Source: Pectinophora gossypiella
Lineage: Eukaryota > Arthropoda > Insecta > Lepidoptera > Gelechiidae
Reading direction: 5' to 3'
Assembly: GCF_024362695.1 (NCBI RefSeq)
Contig: NC_065406.1
Coordinates: forward strand, 12,276,001 to 12,340,000
DNA length: 64,000 nucleotides
Below are positions 58,426 through 64,000 of this stretch, one piece after another; position 1 is the first letter of the stretch; every line of letters starts with the position of its first letter. The notes beneath the pieces were generated by a model. It did no database searches and was not told the origin of the DNA. It was given only the letters and a program-made list of their open reading frames with translations. The position numbers were made by a program, and so were the translations under genes.

Positions 58426-59017
58426 GAAGAATCAAATATTAACAGCCTTACCCAAAAGCCCAAAATTAAATCAAATTATCAAATAATTTGATTGAACTTT
58501 GCTTGGCTATCAAATACTTATGTACACATGTTCACCGCGTGTTCATTTTATAATGAAATTTAACTGAAAATAGTAGAAAATGTCTTAAAGAAGTTTTTTT
58601 TCTAGCTTTGTTTGGTACTTACAGATTAATTGTTAGTTTATTGAGTGTTTGTGGCTAATTTTGATCTTCTAGGCTCAATAATATCGACTGTTGTCCTGTA
58701 CGTAACAGCGCTTATGTCTTTTGAAAACTTCAAAATAATCGGTTAAAATCATTTTCTACTCTTTTTCCTTAGAGTGTACATCTTTTATCATCTTCGATGT
58801 CCTTACATCTTCTAGAGATAAGGATTCCGTGTTTTATTATGCCTATACTATTACATATCTCGCCATATTATATAAACTTAATTAGGTATCTTTAAATTGC
58901 ATTAATTTTGACAAGCAAAAACAACGTCATTTCAATAATTTGCTTTCAGATGTTATTGAGTCGTCAATAAATGGATTCAGTAATTAGTAGGTACTACTTT
59001 ATGTTTGTTTTAATAAA
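58426..59017 (+). terminator. 3' UTR of gene 3 with poly(A) signals
   Basis: AATAAA occurs at 58966-58971 and 59012-59017, giving a 3' UTR of 0.54-0.59 kb. Nothing else is recognised in it. Confidence 0.5.
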
Positions 59018-59223
59018 TATTACACTTTTGTACATTGGCTTTCCTGAGAAGTTTGAAATCTAAATCGTCTTAATGGACACCAAAGAACTTTAGAAGTACC
59101 TGCTTGGAGTAAGTAGATTTAAGATAATTTAAGTGTAAAATAACTAAATTTAATTTTATCATTTGTTTTATTTTTATTTCTATAACCTCCTTACCAACTT
59201 CGTTCAGATTGTGATAGGCATAT

Positions 59224-59375
59224 CAGGGGGGTTAAAAAGGCCATATCGAAGCAATTCATCTAAGAAAGCAATATTGCTATTTGATATTGGTTTGCATTGC
59301 GCACTTATTTTTAAATGCGCAAATGTCAAATTCCATTATTGCTTTTGTAGATGAATTGCTTCGATAACCCCCCTG
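59224..59375. mobile_element. Hairpin MITE family G
   Basis: CAGGGGGGTTAAAAAGGCCA at the left and GAATTGCTTCGATAACCCCC at the right, a copy of 12958-13120 with slightly shorter arms on the right. Confidence 0.75.
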
Positions 59376-59689
59376 GTAATTGATTAATTTCCGTCTCTAT
59401 TCAGTTTATAGATTCTGGCTCATATATAATTTAGTTAGGGGATATTTTTGTTCTGTTGGCATCCCCAACAAAGAATAAATATATTATTATTACATTTTTT
59501 TATTTTACTTTTTAAGTATGGCATTACTTTCTCTCTTCTTTTCTTATAATCTATCTTGTGTAAATTTTATTATAATTTAATATCATAAAAGTTCCATCAA
59601 CAAATAAAGTCGCTTCTGTAAAAATCGGACCTGTCAAGCCTTCAGGTTGAGTAAGAGGACCCTGTGAAAAACGGGACAATGCTAGGGAG

Positions 59690-59830
59690 CTTCGCATCGT
59701 CCTTCATTATGCGCATTGCTAGGGAGTGGAATTCTTTGCCGTCTTCTGTATTTCCGAATGCATCCACCCGGGTGCTTTCAAGGCTAGAGTAAACAGGCAC
59801 CTTCTGGGCGAGCTCGTTCCATCTTAGGCC
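59690..59830 (+). pseudogene. Degraded LINE C-terminal relic
   Basis: CGTCCTTCATTATGCGCATT, CTAGGGAGTGGAATTCTTTG and AACAGGCACCTTCTGGGCGA line up with the element at 41540-41680 (SFIMRT...EWN-L...NRHLLG) but with frame breaks. Confidence 0.55.
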
Positions 59831-60997
59831 TCGTCAATGCCTTCGGGTAAGTCTGGGGCCAAAAGCAAACCCATCAAAGGTAAAAAGAAGATGATGATGA
59901 TGATGATAAATGTGCCGTCAACCCTGACCAGCTGTATTAGTCTAATTCAACACGTGAGAAGATCATTGCCAACACTTAGATGCCCACAGTTCTAATATTT
60001 TACATATTGAATGATTTACAATATTTTTGGATACCGGTAGCATAATAAAACTTCAATAAATATATCTAAACATCTATTTCGATCATGTATGTATAATTTA
60101 ATAGGAATAGGAAGTAAACCAGATGACCGTATAGCGGGAATGGTCTTCATGGACTCGGAACTATTGCGGTCAATGTTGCACCTTGCATTGCACTGCGGTA
60201 AATAAGGAAATCGTACTAAACTTATATAGGTTTATTTCCTTACGAGACTTAGGTGATGATACATAGAATATTTAAATAGCGACCATTATTATACATATAA
60301 GTAGATAGGTGTCCAATACATGGACAAGGGTAGGTCGGACACAAAATTGTTTAATGATAATTGTTTCAGACTTATAGTTGGTTGGTAAGTAACGTTTCAA
60401 GATAAACAAGTTTTATCTGAGTTTTGTTGGCGAGACCATGGACTGACAGTATTGACTGTATTGATATTGACGCTTTTTTTTGTTGGCAAAGGCATTTTTT
60501 TGTTATTGCTTCCGTGACGTCAGCAAGGGTGAAATTTTAAGTGTTTCTAAAAAATAGATAGGATTGATAACGCACTAAAATTCCTTAAAAAGGACTATAT
60601 TTTCGAAATAAATTATAAAAAAAAATACTTAAAAAATCGTAGCATGACCAATTCGTACCTAAAATGACGTACCTAGAACATGTTTTTTTCGTATTCTTTA
60701 AGAATACAAAAAAACTTGTATTATTCATGTTGAACAAAACTATCATCTCATTATTCTTAGTGGTGGTATGGAGTACATACTCCATAGAGCCACTTATATC
60801 GCTGGTCTACGTCGAGATGATGGGATCAGTTTTCAAGCCGACCAAAGAATGTATGTATGCAATGTAGTTGTAGATATGACATTCAAATAAAATAATAATT
60901 TATTATTATTCATTGAAGAAGGTAAAACTTCGACAACACACCCAACTAGGAGGCTAGCCCTTTAAAGACAATACCTGCATATATGTACACGTTATAA

Positions 60998-61439
60998 TCT
61001 ATACTAATATTATAAATGTGAAAGTCTCTGTTTGTTTGTCCGTCTTTCACGCCAAAACGGAGCAACGAATTGACGTGATTTTAAAGTGGAGATAGTTGGA
61101 GGGATCGAGAGTGACATACGTTACTTTTTGTCTCTTTCTAACCTCCCACTTCCCTAAAATGGGGGGTCGAAGTTTGTCCATACAAATACATAGGATTGTT
61201 CCATAGCAACGCGCAATTTTTAAGGTAGAAAGCTAAAAATTGGTATGTGGACGTATTTGTGACCAACGAAAAAAATTGTGCGTACTTACTTATATTTTTT
61301 TTATATCTGCTCCCAACCACTTCAAAGAGGGGAAAATTTTATATTATGGGACTTTTCGCAGTTTTCAAGGTAGGAAGCTAAATGTTGGTGCATTAGAAAA
61401 GTAGGGGATTCTGATTCTGATTCCGCGGGAAAAATCTAG
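60998..61439 (+). mobile_element. Non-autonomous Helitron
   Basis: It starts TCTATACTAATATTATAAAT with a host A before the TC, and ends with the palindromic TTCCGCGGGAA followed by ATCTAG and a host T. This fits Helitron rules (5'-TC, 3' hairpin then CTRR, insertion between A and T, no target duplication). The internal blocks (TTTGTTTGTCCGTCTTTCAC, GCCAAAACGGAGCAACGAAT) are typical of lepidopteran Helitron derivatives. No Rep/helicase coding sequence. Confidence 0.7.
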
Positions 61440-61567
61440 TTGTGAATAAAATGATTGAACGAGCAATCTTACTCAAAAGGTTCTTGTCCTATGAACCTCA
61501 CCTTATTTAAAAGCTGAGCTAGGTCCATGTATAGCATAATATATGCCACAAAGTAGTTTGACCCTTT

Positions 61568-61598
61568 TATAAGCGTCGCAAGTGTGTTTTGAGTCAGT
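61568..61598 (+). promoter_or_regulatory. Core promoter of gene 4 (TATA box and initiator)
   Basis: TATAAG at 61568-61573 is followed 28 bp later by the A of an arthropod initiator TCAGT (61594-61598). The predicted 5' leader is about 20 nt before the ATG at 61618. Spacing is canonical. Confidence 0.6.
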
Positions 61599-61617
61599 TG
61601 TTGGACTAATCTGGGTA

Positions 61618-63904
61618 ATGATGGAGAGAATGTTGGTAAAGTTTTTGGTAGCCGCGCTGTGTGTAGGAGTGGCCAGCTGTCGGAGGACCGGTGGGAGGAG
61701 TAATGGGACTCAGGATCATGAAGATGGAGAGAGATGTAAGTGTTAAAATGCAATGTACTTTCATCACTATTCGTCATATGCCTAACGTCATGACGTTCCA
61801 TGGAAAGAAAGAAAGATAATATTTTTTATTAGAGGACGCTGACGTAATGTAAAGGTGTGTGAAATACAGTATCTACTAGTAATTAAATGAAGAATAGTCA
61901 TATGAATGATTTAGTATGGTTCGTGTGTATACGAAATGAACGGTTATTGAAAGAAAAATCGGATTTTAGCACGATCATTTGGTATTTTTTTAAATAATAC
62001 AGGCTCACGTTTGACCACTATCAAATCTTTAATCTAAATTTTGGTAAATGGTTAAGATTTGCCGTACTTCGGGGTTTTACAGCAACATATTTAATACGTT
62101 TATTAAGTTACTTTATATTAAGTATATAAATATCCGTTTTGAATATGTAAATTGGAAACGATACAATACCCTAACCACTCATTTCCAGCCCAGATATGTC
62201 ACTACAGCGACCCCAATGTAGAGGAATGCATCAAGCGCACGGCGGAGCAGGCACGACACCTCCTGGCTGCAGGAGTACCCTCCCTCAACATACAGCCACT
62301 GGAGCCTCTTAAGATACCCAGCATCAGGTTGAGACAGCACAACGCGCCCCATAACGGCTTCAAGTACGATGCTTGGCTCTCCGACGTTAAACTCAGCGGT
62401 TTGACGAATTTTACCTTCAATAAGTTAGAGTGAGTATTTATTTTCCAAATTTCGATTGTTTTGTGAGGTCGCATGGGTGTCACAAATCCTAACGTCAGGG
62501 GTAGGTATTATTGAGCTCACAAAAAAAAAACAAATTTAAAATACTTTATATTATTATGAGCCTGATGTCACTAGTCACATGTGTATTAATTCTTGTCGAT
62601 TTGGACCGAGTCTACTGGTAGCCACTCTAGGTATTGGAATATTAATATGGGTACGATGAACCATATGGTGATAGGTTAAAAGTCTTAATTAGGTACTTAA
62701 GTTCATAAGGATTTAAAAAATAATAATAATAAGTGCATTTAGTATTTTAAATAAGAAAAAGAACAATGTAGAGCAACTTACCATGTATTTTTGCTTGAAG
62801 CGAATTGACAGTGTATACCCTCTTCTTCTTTGCGTTGCTTTGAGTCGATGGCGATCGATACTAAATTTTCAATTATTTTTTTTAATTTTTCATTTTTTTT
62901 AAATTTTTTTTTAGTGTATACCCTGAAGAGTTGAAGGTGACGGCCAACATCAGCCTGCCACACCTGGTGATGACCGGCGAGTACGTGGTGCTGGGACACT
63001 TCCAGATGTTGCCTGTAGAGTCTACAGGACAGATGTCAGCTAACTTCTGTAAGTGGTGTTTTTCTCATAAGAGAAAAGTACTGTTGTATGGTTATCATTG
63101 ATTCATCCTCCGGCCGGCTAGTTGATGCCATTTGCGGCGAATGTACAATAAGTTCCGTCAAAAAAATTCTCTATTATAATTCGAAACTTTTTTAAAAAAG
63201 ATAGCCAATTGTTAATTATTAGCGACTGTTTTCTATTTATCTACTCAGCCAGGCTAAGTCAGTCTGTATTTTGTCGTGGCCAAAATTAATCGACTATTCG
63301 CATTTTTATTATACCACATAGCATGACACCTCCTACATTGACGATATGGCCAAACGTTGATTGAAATATCATTAAACGTTGACGTTTCAACGATATGGTC
63401 AACTTACGTCGGCTATTTCACGAAATATGACCATTTTATGAAATGATCGAGCACATCATGAAATGATCAATTCTAAGATCTGGCCACGACATATCCATCC
63501 ACTGCTGGGTATAGGCCTCCTCTCTTTAACGCTATCCTTTTCGGCCGTGTGTAAGTCTCATCTATTGCTTTCCTGTATACCTTATAATGTCATCTGACCA
63601 TCAAGCTCGATATCGTTTATCATCCCTTGGCCACCATTCCGTAACCGCTTAGTCCGTCTGTTGTCTTCCGGTCCTGCCAAGTGTCCTGCCCATCTCCACT
63701 TCAGCCAAGCCTAGCATAGTTTTATGCCAACTAAATATTAATACAAACCATTGTATGCGGCAGCGTCGTGCACAGCGGGTCTGGTAGCGCTTGGCGCGCG
63801 CGTTCACAAGAGGATGGTGATCCGGGACGCGACGGTGAGGCTGCAGTGCTCGGGGCAGACGCGGGCTGACCTCATGGACGCGCACTCCACCACACATGAC
63901 ATGG
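61618..63904 (+). CDS. Takeout / JHBP-like secreted protein, gene 4 (runs off the window)
   Basis: Four coding exons are visible: 61618-61735, 62189-62429, 62915-63048 and 63764-63904. Intron phases are 1, 2, 1, and the last exon ends in a phase-1 donor (GTATGT). They encode 211 residues in one frame; by comparison with genes 1 and 3, one C-terminal exon should lie beyond 64000. The start has a signal peptide (MMERMLVKFLVAALCVGVAS) and then an unusual hydrophilic extension (CRRTGGRSNGTQDHEDGERS) before the family cysteines C43 and C53 (CHYSDPNVEEC). GVPSLNIQPLEP at 68-79 replaces GIPELN. Two further cysteines, C167 and C193, could pair. Sequons include N113, N130 and N164. ATG 61618 is chosen because it lies just after the initiator; a second ATG follows at once. 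The acceptor of exon 4 (GCGGCAG) has a poor pyrimidine tract. Confidence 0.88.
63105..63170 (-). repeat. Repeat family B fragment
   Basis: CCGGCCGGCTAGTTGATGCC, GCGGCGAATGTACAATAAGT then CCGTCAAAAAAA is the complement of the family B terminus. In intron 3 of gene 4. Confidence 0.55.
63272..63491. mobile_element. Putative MITE with 11-bp terminal inverted repeats
   Basis: TGTCGTGGCCA at 63272-63282 and TGGCCACGACA at 63481-63491 are perfect inverted repeats. The interior contains several short inverted motifs (CGATATGGCC, AACGTTGACGTT, TTTCACGAAAT) and no coding sequence. In intron 3 of gene 4. Confidence 0.55.
63495..63715 (-). repeat. LINE fragment in intron 3 of gene 4
   Basis: ATCCACTGCTGGGTATAGGC, CCTTGGCCACCATTCCGTAA and GTGTCCTGCCCATCTCCACT are familiar complement phrases of a lepidopteran LINE coding and 3' region. 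It ends about 50 bp before exon 4, which may explain the weak pyrimidine tract of that acceptor. Confidence 0.5.
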
Positions 63905-64000
63905 GTATGTAGCATATATCAAGAAAGAAAAAAGAAAAATCATCAAAAAGATTTTGATGCGAAGAATTTCTTCTCTTATCGTGTGTCAGAGTTATTATTG

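Larger units (their letters stand above)
59018..60997. other. Intergenic region between genes 3 and 4
   Basis: No supported gene. It contains a family G hairpin MITE (59224-59375) and a degraded LINE C-terminus (59690-59830). The rest, 59900-60990, is AT-rich with nothing recognised; short frames at 60585-60867 on both strands are low-complexity. Confidence 0.6.

Noticed and set aside
1..64000. CRISPR arrays, bacterial operons, rRNA genes, intact autonomous transposons or viral genes
   Set aside because: Nothing with such structure was seen; the direct repeats present are coding pentapeptides or dispersed eukaryotic elements, and all reverse-transcriptase traces are short C-terminal relics.

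Overview
The window is AT-rich animal nuclear DNA, almost certainly from a moth or butterfly. The evidence is short GC-richer exons with GT/AG introns, abundant RTE-type and Jockey/CR1-type LINE remnants, tRNA-derived SINEs, a non-autonomous Helitron, and many miniature inverted-repeat elements with typical lepidopteran tails. The species cannot be fixed from the sequence alone.

The backbone is a same-strand tandem cluster of four genes of the takeout / juvenile-hormone-binding-protein (To/JHBP) superfamily: gene 1 (10062-22392, 6 exons, 250 aa), gene 2 (27299-43407, 5 exons, 252 aa), gene 3 (51096-58425, 5 exons, 246 aa) and gene 4 (61618 to beyond the right edge, 4 exons seen). Each has a short phase-1 signal-peptide exon, an N-terminal cysteine pair, the [GV][IV]P-x-LN/LD-[IV]-x-x-[LI]EP motif and shared splice positions. 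All exon joins given here keep one open frame when the junction phases are added up. The proteins are expected to be small secreted carriers of hydrophobic ligands.

Inside the 9.4-kb second intron of gene 2, on the opposite strand, lies a complete two-exon gene (34551 down to 30193). It encodes a predicted secreted protein of 1246 aa: signal-peptide exon, a short cysteine-containing N-terminal part, roughly 740 residues of Asp/Lys/Pro/Gln pentapeptide repeats including about three copies of a 375-bp (125-aa) higher-order unit, a Tyr/Asp cluster, a Pro-rich stretch, a dibasic RRKR site and a 199-aa non-repetitive C-terminal region. I do not recognise its family. It is the most novel object in the window.

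The intergenic space and introns are mostly transposon debris. Notable structures are an old inverted duplication of gene 3 exon 3 with its flanking introns (48.2-49.05 kb against 55.3-56.27 kb) whose exon copy is frameshifted; a dimeric palindromic MITE found as the same dimer at two loci; nested insertions with readable target-site duplications; and a Helitron ending about 130 bp upstream of the gene 4 core promoter. Region 1-9960 and the gaps 23.3-27.2, 44.1-51.0 and 59.0-61.0 kb hold no gene that I can support.
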